Below are positions 22,859 to 33,290 of a stretch of DNA of 64,000 bases, piece by piece. Below the pieces are notes generated by a model that saw nothing but the letters and a program-made list of their open reading frames with translations, had not been told where the DNA came from and made no database searches. The first letter of the stretch is position 1; each line of letters opens with the position of its first letter. The stretch is from the NCBI GenBank assembly GCA_964036045.1, contig OZ038382.1, forward strand, positions 101,868,357-101,932,356. Reading direction: 5' to 3'. The position numbers were made by a program, and so were the translations under genes. This DNA is from Eutreptiella sp. 'Long Island Sound 2002'. Its lineage: Eukaryota; Euglenozoa; Euglenophyceae; Eutreptiales; Eutreptiaceae.

Positions 22859-25168
22859 ATCCTTGCATTGATAATATCGGTGGACTCGACGGTGTGTGCT
22901 TTTAAGGCTCGACAGGTACGGCGTAATAGGGCTGATCTTGGGTCAGGATAATGGCTGCAGTGAACCATCCCGGTGGCGTCCACAGCAAATCAACTTCGTC
23001 AAAGTCAGGGCATATCGAAGTCGAAAGGTAAGTCGACGGGAACGGTCCATGTCCACCTCGGGAAGATCATCGGTGTCAGCCGACGTGTCTGGTATTGCAT
23101 TGCCAGCATCGTGGAGGCCTGCTGCAGGCTGGTGTGAATCTTCGGCCGGCGCCTCCCCAGTTGGCAATGACTCCAGTCCTTCTGGCTCGACGGCTGGTTC
23201 GGTGTCAAATTGGAGTGCTAGTTCAGCGTCGATGTCGACATCAGGATCTTTCCCTACAGGTGGTCGTATGGCCGGGGCCACACTTCGTCTTGTAAGAACG
23301 AGTCTCCAAGCGTGTGTAGGGACTCATCGACAGGTTCTCCTTCAGGCCAAACCCAGTTCTCGACCAAAGGTACCACGAAGGCCCGTGTGCGTGTACCACT
23401 CTGGATGTCCATCAATGGTCGCGACGTCAGGCGGGAACAGGCATCTGCTGCTGGATTCTCAAGACCCCGTACATACCACAATGTGAGGTTGTATTCCTCG
23501 GGGAACGGGCATCAGCGTGCCTGTTGTGGCGTTAGTGGTCGAGGACATGTATCAAGATAGCGAAGACTTTCGTCGTTGGTGTGCAGGTGTACCTGCTGTG
23601 GTCCTCAAAGAAGGTGAAACCATTGCTTCAGGGCTATCACAATGGCCAACAACTCTTGTTCTTGGATGCAGTATCCAGGTTCAGCAGATTGCATTTTCCG
23701 CGACAGAAAAGCAATAGGTCGAAGATGTCCCTTGTATTTTCCATGCGCACATCGTTGTGCCAGCGTGGCTGCTACGCAATCCTTCGAAGCATCCGTGTAC
23801 AGACGGTATGGCTCTCGGGGGTCGGTGGCACTCGAATGTGTCGCATTGACCATTGCTTGCTTCAGCTTGTTGAAGGCAGCTTGGTGTACAGCTGTCCATT
23901 CCCATTCGAAATCTGCTTTAAGCATCGCGGTTAAAGGAGCCGCTACAGCCTGAATTCCTTCGAAAAACTGTTGGTGAAATCCACACAACCCGATAAACTG
24001 TCGAACTTCATGGACCGTGGTGAGCGCAGGCCAACCTGAAATGACCTTGATTATTTCCGGGTCCATGTATCCTCAATCTTTATCCATGATGTATCCGCAA
24101 AAAGGGGCTGGAGGCCGGAAGAACGTTGATTTATCGATGCAGGGAAATAGCTGGTGTCGCTGCAGCAGTTCATGCACCACATGGAGGTGTCATTGGTGTT
24201 CCTCAGATGAGGATGTCATTGATATACACCAATACAAAAGTCCCCAAGTGGTCTCGACCAACTTCATTAAGAACACGCTGAATTGTCAATGGTGCATTGC
24301 AGAGGCCGAACGGCATAACAACCCATTCGAAGGCCCAAACTCCGTGTTGAAGGCAGTTTTTCGATATGTTTGTCATGGATCGGAATCTTGTGGAACCCAC
24401 TGACAAGATCGGTCTTTGAGAAGACCGTAGAACCCCCCAATGCACCCAGTATGGATTGAATCGAAGGTAAAGGATATCGATCTCGAACTGTTTGAGTATT
24501 CAAGGCTCGGTAGTCGACGCATATACGCCATTTACCATTTCCTTTTCTCACCAGCAGGCAACCCGCTCCATATTGACTTGAAGATGGTCGAATTTGGCCA
24601 GATCTTTGCAGCTTGCCCAGTTGTTGTTGAAGCTCATCCAATTGGCTGGGGTCCATTTTGTAAGGGTGTACCCACGGACGATTGTTATCGGTATCGAGGC
24701 GTATTCTGTGGTCGCTTCCAGGTCCATGCGGAGGCAAGTCTCCAAACTCCGCTCTTTCCCAATCGTAGAGACCTGCCAATTGGTGTTTTTGAATAGGCAA
24801 CTTGCGTCGAACGGGCTCATGCCCGTCTTGGTCGCTGGTCCCTACATGTTGTGGATTTAATCGAGCCGCACTGCGGGTCGAGGCATGCAGCACAGAAACA
24901 CTTGATCAGCGGTGAGATCAGCTCGAGGGAACTCCCGCTTAAGCTTCGGCAACAAGATGTACTCGCTTTCTATGTCGCTGCACTCCTCATCGGTGATACC
25001 ATCTTCCGTTTTGGACTCATTGAGTGCGTCAGCATCGCCCCTGGCACGTGTTGACGAGTGTAGGTCAGTGTGTTATGTGGCAGCTTGTGTAGGGCATCCA
25101 GCTGAGCTTACTCTCAAGGTACTTGATGAAAGTGTCGAAAGGAGGTCCAGCTTCGAAGCACCGTGCAA
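22859..25168 (-). pseudogene. Reverse transcriptase and RNase H of Gypsy-1
   Basis: A linker frame (EYILLPKLKREFPRADLTAD) precedes RT. RT motifs seen: WVHPYKMDPSQLDELQQQL, KWRICVDYRALNTQTV, RYPLPSIQSILGALGGSTVF, FSKTDLVSGFHKIPI, VMPFGLCNAPLTIQRVLNEV and VLVYINDIL (24215-24232). The catalytic YVDD is YIND, so the first Asp is Asn. RNase H at 23605-24066 shows YRLYTDASKD and CIQEQELLAIVIAL, with Asp and Glu present. The usual N-x2-ADALSR ending reads NPAADACSRL at about 23430. RT and RNase H convert element RNA to DNA in cytoplasmic particles. Frameshifts and the lost Asp make it dead. The region abuts LINE-A at 25169. Confidence 0.88.
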
Positions 25169-25179
25169 CTGTAACTGGG
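25169..25179. repeat. Target-site duplication of LINE-A copy 2, left copy
   Basis: The 11 bases ctgtaactggg occur here and again at 61318-61328, exactly at the two junctions between Gypsy-1 sequence and GC-rich LINE sequence. An 11-bp perfect direct repeat fits target-primed insertion of a LINE. Confidence 0.85.
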
Positions 25180-26790
25180 AAACCATCACCTGTCGCCGGC
25201 AACACCATCACCTGTTGAATCACCTCCCTGCAGCACCCTTGCCGACGACACCACCAGCACCACCACCACCTGGTGCATAGCCCACAGCCACCATCCGTTG
25301 CGTCGCATGCAAAAACCCCCTCCATCGGCAACGCCAACATCACCATCGCCCGCTCACCAACATCATCACCAACGTCACGCGGTCCATCACCTGCAGCACC
25401 CTCGCCATCGGCGTCACCAAGGGCATCACCGCCAATTACACCACCTGAAGCCCCCCATCACCTGCTGCACCGCTGGCAACCTTCACGACGGCGCCCCTGG
25501 CCTCACCACCACCTGGACCATTACACCACCAGTAGCGCACACCAGCTCCACCACCACAGGAAGCAGCACCCTCAAAATCGATGGATCGGAAGCGCCATCA
25601 CCATCGGCACCGCCGGTGACTCTGCCACCCACGGAACCACCCGCCACACCCTCACCATCAACAACACCAGGGTCACCGACGCCCGTTCCGCCTCTGGCGA
25701 CACCGCTGACACTGCCAACAACGCCCACCGCAACACCCACAGCGCCCTCACCGGCGACATTGCCCGCGGCGCTCTTCCTGTGCAGCCCTCCCATCACCCA
25801 CCACCCCTCCACCGTTGGCATTACCGGTCTCACAGTCGCCTGATGAACCCCCACATTCTCCGTCACCTACGACGCCCCCACAATCGACACCTCCAGCGAC
25901 GCCCTCAATGCACCGCCGCACCCTCACCGTTGTCAGAGACGCAAGCAGCCCCACTACCCGTAGCATCACCCACGACACCCCCGCCACAGAAACGCCCACA
26001 TTGCCATCACCCATGAAAACGCCTGCAGCACCCTCACCACCGGCATCGTCAACGAAGCCAACACCCATGGTATCACCGGCAACACCCTCACCATCAGAAT
26101 CACCCACAGTGCCGCCCACTGCGCCGCCTACAGCACCCTCACCATCGGCAGTTGCATCCGCAATACCCTCGCTGCTGACGCCAACAACCCCACCAACAAC
26201 CCCCCCCCACCATCAAAATCACCAACAACACCGTCACTCGACCCATCACCAGCGACACCCCCACCACCGGCATCACCAACGCCACCATCACCCGTAGCAC
26301 CCACGGCAGCCCCCTCTCCGGCCCCCCACCACCCGTTCCCGACGCATCACCTACGACACACACCGGCCCCACCGTTACCCGGTGCATCGCCTGCGTCACC
26401 CTCGCCATCGGCACCACCGACGACACAAACACCCACAGCATCCCCGGCGAGGCCCTACACACAGGCAGTACCAGCAGCGCCACCAGCTGTCACACCACCT
26501 GCAACACCCCCCATCAACAGCGCATTCACCCATACCGTCACCCGCAGCGCCCTCGCCATCAACGTCACCTGCAGCACCCGCCGACATCACCAGCAACGCC
26601 ACCGCCCATTGCACCGCCTACAGCGACCACCAGAACCGCCGGCCCCCCCCCAGCACCCGCCCCGTCGCCTACGACACCGTCACCGTCGGCCCAACGCATC
26701 GCCTGCAGCACCCACATCAGCCACACAAACCCGTTGCGGCGCCTGCAGCACCCCCCCGCTGTAGGCATCACCATCATCTCCACCACCCAC
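25180..26790 (+). repeat. Thr/Asn-rich quasi-repeat leader of LINE-A copy 2
   Basis: About 1.6 kb of imperfect triplet-phased phrases, dominated by CACC, ATCACC, AACACC and GGC. The phrase gcagcaccctcaccatcggc recurs many times with small changes. In one frame it reads as Ser-Thr-Leu-Thr-Ile-Gly-like strands (ACSTLTTGIVNEANTHGITG; AAYSTLTIGSC), a spacing seen in beta-helix repeats; in another it reads Pro/Thr/Ser-rich. No exact period is visible. It is related to the leader of copy 1 at 9081-11655. Confidence 0.5.
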
Positions 26791-28542
26791 TGCATCGCCC
26801 ACAATGCCCCAACCCAACCCACCACGCGTTCGACGCACACATACCCGAAACCCCCCCCCATCCCACCCACGCAAACCAGCCACGCCCACACTGGCCGTCC
26901 TGCAACGAGCAGTGGGGTGTCCACCGCCCAAACGGCCCAAGCCATGAACACACCCACACGCACGCCCGCGTCCGGCCACGCCACCCAGGCGCTAACCAGG
27001 AGCCACAACCACCCACAGAAGCACCACAACACCACTGCCGCCAGTCACCCGCCGCCGGCAACCCCCTTGGACCAGCGCCCCGGAGACCGGAAGCCACCAA
27101 ATGCCTGAGGGCCGACGCACAGACAGGGGACCTAGAGCGCAACAGCCACCCATCCCTCACGACACCCACACCCACACCAACACCGGCACCGGCACACACC
27201 CACGCCCACGCCCAGCGCTGGAAACGCCCAACCACACGCACCCCCCCCCCCGCAAAAAAAAACCGGACACGCAGAAAAAGAGGCAGCGCAAGGGACAAGC
27301 TCAGGAAGAAACCGCAGGGGGAGCAGAGGGCGAACACATGAACCCACACGCACGCGCGCCCCCCCCCCCAACCGTTCCGACCCCGCATGTCCCGCGCCCT
27401 CCCAGGAACCGCCAAGCCCAAGACCACCGCCCACGCACTGCCACAACGGACCACCAAGAGGAGCTGCCGAGGACGACACAAGACACACCACCGCGGACCA
27501 CACGGACGACACGGACACACGCCCGACCCCCACAACCCACTACGGCACGGCAACACACAGTGGTGCCCCCATGGAAGCGGTACACCCCAAGAACCCCCCT
27601 GGGCCAGCCGACCAGGGGCCACCACGGCACGCATCAAGGAGACACCGCGGAAGACCCACCCACAGTGAGGCCCTGGCACCCGCTGCCAGCCGGTAGCCTA
27701 CCACGGACCCACCCCACACCCGAGCCCACAGCCCCCCCCCGACCATGGAGACGGTACACCCCAGCCACGCACCACCACTCCCCACCCACGCACGCAGCAC
27801 CAGGGCCGCAACACGCCCACGACGCCGCGACCCACCAACCGCAGACCCCGCAAACTTGGCAGCCCGCGTGTGGCCCATACACAGCGCTCCCTGCACCACT
27901 AGGCCCACTCACCGGCGGGCCGACACCCCAAAGCACCAGGCGCCCACACCCCCCTGGTTGCGACACTCCAATCCCACACACCCCGCCCCAGGAGACCCCA
28001 AGCCCCACACCACAACGAACCCACACGGCCCACATACTGAAACACACCGGAGGGACGACCAGGAGACCGCACAGGGCCGCCCCACACTGCCCGAGGACCA
28101 GCAACGAGCGACCACCCACCCCACCAGACCTGGACACGCCCCCCCCCCCCCCACCGGGAAGGCCACCACGCAGCCCAGCACCACCATGCCACACCGTACC
28201 CCCCTCCCCCAGCCGAGGACATGAAACACCACAGCTCACCAACATAGGAACGACACCACGCCACGCCGGCTCCGCATCCCCCCCCCCCACTGCCACCGCC
28301 CCTGGAAACCCCACACACCACACGCCAGCTCCACACCCACAACCGGCCACAACCCGAACCACGCCCAGGGGCGACACCGCCGGCTCGGACAGCCACCAAC
28401 AAGCAGGCGCACACCACAACCACGCCAAACCACGCACTTCCCCGGGCACCGGCGCACAGCCCCGCACCGGCAGCCGCACATACCCCGAGCACTAACATCA
28501 CACACCCGCGCCACCACAAAGCAGCACCCCAGATCTCCCACG
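26791..28542 (+). other. Pro/Thr/His-rich low-complexity stretch before ORF1
   Basis: C-rich sequence with few stops on the plus strand. A 464-codon frame at 27101-28495 is almost wholly Pro, Thr, His, Arg and Ala, with lysine patches near 27250-27310. Such frames arise easily in CAC/CCC-rich DNA, and no matching block is obvious before ORF1 in copy 1. I treat it as 5' untranslated or spacer DNA rather than a gene. Confidence 0.35.
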
Positions 28543-30555
28543 ATGGCCCTGGACATCGACAGCCTGCTAGAGCTGGAGCTCCAACACATGGAGGACACAG
28601 AAAAGCATATGGACCTAACCCCGCCGGAGCCCGAGCCCGCAACAAGCGACCCCGCGGACCCCGGCCAACCCGGCCCGCAAAATGCCCCCCCACGACCCCC
28701 GTCCCGCGAGCAGGCGCCCTGGACACACCTGTCCAACGCCCTGCAGCGCCATCAACCCACCAACAAAGCCAGCAAGGGCCCTGCCGAGTACTGGGCGTCC
28801 CTCAAGCGCGACCTGCCCGACGTCAATGGGCCGGGGCTCGACGGGTACACCACCACCCCCCTATCTCCGGGCGCCCCCACAAAAGAATGGGAGGAAGAGT
28901 ACGCCATCGACGTCACTGACATGACGGCGTACGTGGAGAGCGTGGAGGACCCAGAGCAAGACACCATCCTCAGCCTCCTCGCCTACCACAGCTGGAGATG
29001 GGGCCATCAAGTCACCCTCCACCGGCGGCAGAGCAGACCCCACCAGTGGTCCCCAGAACAGACTGCGAAGTGGGACATCGTCCTCCAGCTCACCCCCGAG
29101 GGCTTCTACATCCTCACACACAGCGGATTACCCGACACCACACCCACTGCACAGGCGCTGCCGCTGGCCCAATCCCAGGAGGACGACGCGGACGCACCCC
29201 CCCGGGAGGAATGTAAATGGGACCCCCCCACAGCCACCACCGAAAACATGCCGCACCGGCTCACCAAGCGTCACCTCCCCCATGACTACCATGCCACCAG
29301 CGACTTGCGGGGACGCCGCACACTCCCCCTCCAGTCGGCATCTCTGGGGGGCACCTTCACGTTGGGGGAAATCCTCCCTGGCGCCGTGGCGCTCACGTAC
29401 CTGTGGCTCCAGGACACCAAGATGCACACACAGGCCCCTGGTGCACACCTTCTCCTCACCCTGGAAGGAGAGGCTGCCATCAAAAACGTCCACACAGCGG
29501 AAGAGGAGGACTACGTACGGGCGAACGCAGACACCGCGGTGTGGTTACACGCCCACGAACACACCACACCCCCAACCATGGTACCAGGGTCCCACCCCTG
29601 GCACGTGATCATCGTGCACCTACCCACAGGGACAGACACGGGCGACGCCCGACATGGATGGACCGAAAGATGGGCACACGTGTGCGCCTCTCTGCACGAT
29701 GGGCTGCACAGGCCCTCCCTCACCAGTCACACCCTCGAGCCGGCCCCCACCACGGCCGAATCCCACACCGGGGCGGCTCCGTTCACCTGGGTCTGGGCCT
29801 ACACGCGCACCCTCCACCGCGCAGCAGCGGAAGCCCTCAAGACCGCCATCTCCAACCACCAGGGCCTCGTGCACACCCCCCACGATAACACGCAGAAGGG
29901 CTACACCCTATGGTGGCACCCCCCCGCACCAGAAGGGGGCCTACAACCAGCGGCAGACCAGCCTGGCATCGACCCGGACCTCACAGCTGTCGCCCGTGCC
30001 GTCGCCACCATGGCGCAGCAGGTTGGGCGCCACCCCAATGGGCACCGTCTGTCATCAAAGAAGCGGCGGCACGCCACATTCCAGCTTTCGCACACTTCTG
30101 GGGACGCCCCATTCATCCACCCCTACCGGACCTCGACCTCCCTGCCCACGATGCGTAGGCCGGCCAAATCCTCCTGCCCGAGGACACCGCGCCCAGAACC
30201 GGGAACGCAACGGCACGCGTCACCAAACAGCACCCCAATACCGCACTCCACTACAACATACCAACGCCCAACGTCGTCGTCACCCACAACACGGGCCGCG
30301 ACCACTACTACCTCCACGCCACGCATGAGCGCTCCCCCATCACCATATACACCTTCACCACCTACCCTGGCCTCCAGCTGCCGCGACACTTCCCGCGTCC
30401 AGCGTGGAAGCATCCACTACACGTCGCCCCGACCCCGCGCAAAAAGGCCCGCCCACCACGCACCCCCTCCAGCCGACAGCACCGCCCTCCACGCGACCCG
30501 CAGACGGGCCGCGGCACACCATCAAAACCACCTGCTCCCACGCATCAACGCTTGA
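28543..30555 (+). CDS. LINE-A copy 2 ORF1 (670 codons, C-terminal part probably out of frame)
   Basis: The ATG at 28543 opens an acidic start (MALDIDSLLELELQHMEDTE). Conserved blocks shared with copy 1 follow: AEYWASLKRDL, LLAYHSWRWGHQVTL, a beta-rich middle (GTFTLGEILPGAVALTYLWL; HLLLTLEGEAAIKNVHTAEE), HVIIVHLPTGTDTGD and TQKGYTLWW. After about 30010 the homology to copy 1 continues in another frame (e.g. PNVVVTHNTGRDHYYLHA), so a frameshift makes the last ~180 residues spurious. No CCHC knuckle or RRM is evident. By position it should be the RNA-binding ORF1 product of a LINE, but the fold is unknown to me. Confidence 0.6.
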   Translation: MALDIDSLLELELQHMEDTEKHMDLTPPEPEPATSDPADPGQPGPQNAPPRPPSREQAPWTHLSNALQRHQPTNKASKGPAEYWASLKRDLPDVNGPGLDGYTTTPLSPGAPTKEWEEEYAIDVTDMTAYVESVEDPEQDTILSLLAYHSWRWGHQVTLHRRQSRPHQWSPEQTAKWDIVLQLTPEGFYILTHSGLPDTTPTAQALPLAQSQEDDADAPPREECKWDPPTATTENMPHRLTKRHLPHDYHATSDLRGRRTLPLQSASLGGTFTLGEILPGAVALTYLWLQDTKMHTQAPGAHLLLTLEGEAAIKNVHTAEEEDYVRANADTAVWLHAHEHTTPPTMVPGSHPWHVIIVHLPTGTDTGDARHGWTERWAHVCASLHDGLHRPSLTSHTLEPAPTTAESHTGAAPFTWVWAYTRTLHRAAAEALKTAISNHQGLVHTPHDNTQKGYTLWWHPPAPEGGLQPAADQPGIDPDLTAVARAVATMAQQVGRHPNGHRLSSKKRRHATFQLSHTSGDAPFIHPYRTSTSLPTMRRPAKSSCPRTPRPEPGTQRHASPNSTPIPHSTTTYQRPTSSSPTTRAATTTTSTPRMSAPPSPYTPSPPTLASSCRDTSRVQRGSIHYTSPRPRAKRPAHHAPPPADSTALHATRRRAAAHHQNHLLPRINA

Positions 30556-32217
30556 CCCGGCACCGTCACTGAAGCCACCCACAAAAGCACCTTGAACCTA
30601 CTGGCCCGCAAGCTACGCCCCAAAATGGCACTGGAGGACAAACTCTGGGTATACTATGGCAAAGGCCGCACGGCACGACTGGCGGACCTCCGCACCATCA
30701 TTCCCCGCCACATCCAGCGCGCGGTGGGGCCCTTCACCGTGTACCCGGTACCACACCCCATAACGGCGCAGTGCACCCACTGCAACCCCCGGTGCGCGCA
30801 ACCATGCGCGGGCGCTCTGCAACAACCCCTGCCCACCCCTACCTACAGGGGGGGGCATATACCTCGGCACTATACCCGGAGACCCACACCCATACCTCCT
30901 GCCCGCGGCAGACCACCACCATGCCATACTGCTACACCTTGTCGAGCACCTGGCGGTGGGACCATCCTCCTTGCAGAAACGCCCCCCCCAACACCCGATC
31001 AGACGGATGCCCGCCAGATGAGCCGACGCCTGCCACGCCTGGACCCAAACGCGCCATCGCACTCCTCACCCTAAAGGCGGAGGCCACCATCCCCCGAGAC
31101 CTTGAGGGGGAGAACCACCTCATGGTGGAAGGGCTGACGGAGCACGTCCTGATTGCAACCATGTACGCCGCGGCGTCAGCCTCCCGCCTCTGGGAGGACC
31201 ACCCCTCCCCACCTCCAGCCCAGGCAGCGCAGGACGCCCCCAATGCAGGCCCTACCGCAGAGGACGTCCACCGCATCCTCAGCAACCGAGCGCCCCCAAA
31301 GACCCACCCCCAGGTACGCCCCAACCAGCTCGTCAGCTGGGACGCCATGGACGCCCCCCCAGCGACCACAGAGGTCCACATCCCCAAACACCGCGACATC
31401 TGGTGGACAGGGGAATGGGACGACCACGGCAAGGTCTGACGGGCAACAGCACACACCCCTGACGACGAGGTCCCACCCCACCACGCGGAGGGGACTGCTT
31501 GCAACACGCCGCCCGCGTCCCCCACATCCCAGAAGCAGCCTGTGAAGTGCTGCACTACGCCCTCTACTGGGCGCAGGGGGCGCCAGAGGGACCCCTCCCC
31601 CCGGAACGGACCCCAGTGTGGACACGCCACGCCACCCGCTAGACGGCCCACATGCGCCGCCACGGGACAGGCACCGGGCACCGGCTCCTCACCTGGCCCA
31701 CTGACCCGTCTGACACCCCACGGAAGGCCGAGGAAGTGCTTGGCCTCATGACTAAGGAAGTGTTCCAGCCGAAGGACGCCTTCCCCACGTCCAAACCCGA
31801 CGTCCCAGCCACCCGCAAGCACCCCGTATTTGCACTGGGCAACGCGCCTGTACAGCAGCCCCAGGGCGCACCCCCCCACCGGGGATAGCCCAATGCACGG
31901 CGCCGCCCGGGTTCGAAGAAGCGCAAGGCTCCCGCCCAGGCCAAACCCGCCTCCAAGCCAAAAGCCAAGCCGAAGAGCTGGACCGAAGAGGAAGCCGCAG
32001 CCCTGTATCCCGAGTACGCCATCCGCACCCGGGTGCAGCTACCCTTCGTGTACGCCACGGCTGCGGGCCCCTCCAAGTGGATATGGGCCGCAGGTCAAGC
32101 ACCGGTACCGCGTCACCAGGTACCACCAGAGGTTCAAGATCCACGTCAAGTGGGACCCAGCCAGCCCCAACGACAAGCAGGTGGGGCGCACAATCGAACT
32201 CTGGCGAGACTGAACCG
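30556..32217 (+). pseudogene. LINE-A copy 2: start of enzyme ORF and W-x-W linker module
   Basis: Broken frames carry HIQRAVGPFTVYPVPHP with a Cys cluster (CTHCNPRCAQPC at about 30773-30807), IYLGTIPGDPHPYLLP near 30855, and an Ala-rich helical stretch (ALLTLKAEATIPRDLEGENH at about 31055-31115). HYALYWAQGAPEG lies near 31555 and the module KWIW...HRYRVTRYHQRFKIHVKWDP at about 32060-32160. Each block has a counterpart on the minus strand at 4991-6850, so they belong to the element rather than to chance frames. The Cys/His cluster could bind zinc. Function is unknown. Confidence 0.5.
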
Positions 32218-33290
32218 GTCGTGAGATGGTCCCCCTGCAGCTCTGCACCCCCGACACGGAGCACCTCACAGGCACCGAGTACACAGGCGAGGTCCACAAT
32301 GCATGGCCCCTACCCCAGCCCCAGAAGCGAAACCGCAAAGCACCTGCAGCTCAAGGCGTCATCCACCTCCTCGACGCCTGACGGGGCCCGGACCGGACAC
32401 GGCCATCCCCCACAACTACCGGTCCCGGAAAAACCAGGGCCTACGGAACCCCAGGCCCGCATCAACGTCCTCAACGACCCCGCGGTCACCTATGACCCCA
32501 CCAAGGCCGCCACACTACAAGCAATGCCAGGGCCACACCCCCAAGGCGCAGACCTCCTGGGGTTCCTGGGGCACGCCCTCCGCAGAGCGGACCAGCCCGA
32601 ACGGGCACCAATCCCGGACCTGGAGGGGAACCAATACCACGCCCACTGGCAGCGAGGGGTGCCCCTCTACCACAAGACGTCGGTCACGGTGCATGCCCAC
32701 CCCGACCTCGGAGTGGACGGTCGCCTGGGGGCGTACCATTGCGTGGGGCCCGAATGGCAGCTAAACGTGCTACCCACGCACGTCCTATTCGGGGAGGAGA
32801 CCAAGGATCTCCTGGACGCCCTGAGCCTGGCGTCCAACCGCCTCTCCCTCCTGGCACCCACCATCATCATAGGCGATTTAAACACCGCCCCCGGCGACAA
32901 CGACGAGCACCGGCCCACCCACAGCCACCGACATAGCGATCGGGGACGCCATGCATCAACTAGGCCTCACCGACCTCACCGCAGGGCTCGCCAGCACACC
33001 CTCCCATTACTCCCACCAAGCCTGCACCCACCCCTCCCGCATCGACACGTGCTACGGGGACCCAACCACAGTACGCGTCCATGAGGCAACCTACGGGGAC
33101 CTCCCGCCGGCGGGCACGGGCCAACGACCCCTCTACATCGACCTCCTCATCCCCAACCTACCCCCACCCGCGGCCACCCTGCCAGACGACACCCTCCAAC
33201 CCACAGTACATTTCCCATCTGAGAACGACCACGGCGCCTGGCACAGGTATAACAGGGCCCTACACGCCATCCTGTGCCGCCTGGATGCAC
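32218..33290 (+). pseudogene. AP-type endonuclease domain of LINE-A copy 2
   Basis: Motifs in order: GFLGHALRR where copy 1 reads AFQEQGL (so the metal-binding Glu is lost here), WQLNVLPTHVLFGEE, APTIIIGDLNTAPGD near 32845-32900, a frameshift at about 32900, SRIDTCYGDPTT at about 33040 (catalytic Asp present) and TGQRPLYIDLLIPNLPPP at the end, where the His is Gln. Copies 1 and 2 have thus lost different catalytic residues, which implies a functional common ancestor. The enzyme would nick the chromosomal target strand. Confidence 0.8.

Noticed and set aside
27101-28495. 464-codon Pro/Thr/His frame as a structural (wall-type) host protein gene
   Set aside because: It lies inside LINE-A between leader and ORF1, the composition follows from C/A-rich DNA, and there is no signal peptide or ordered repeat.
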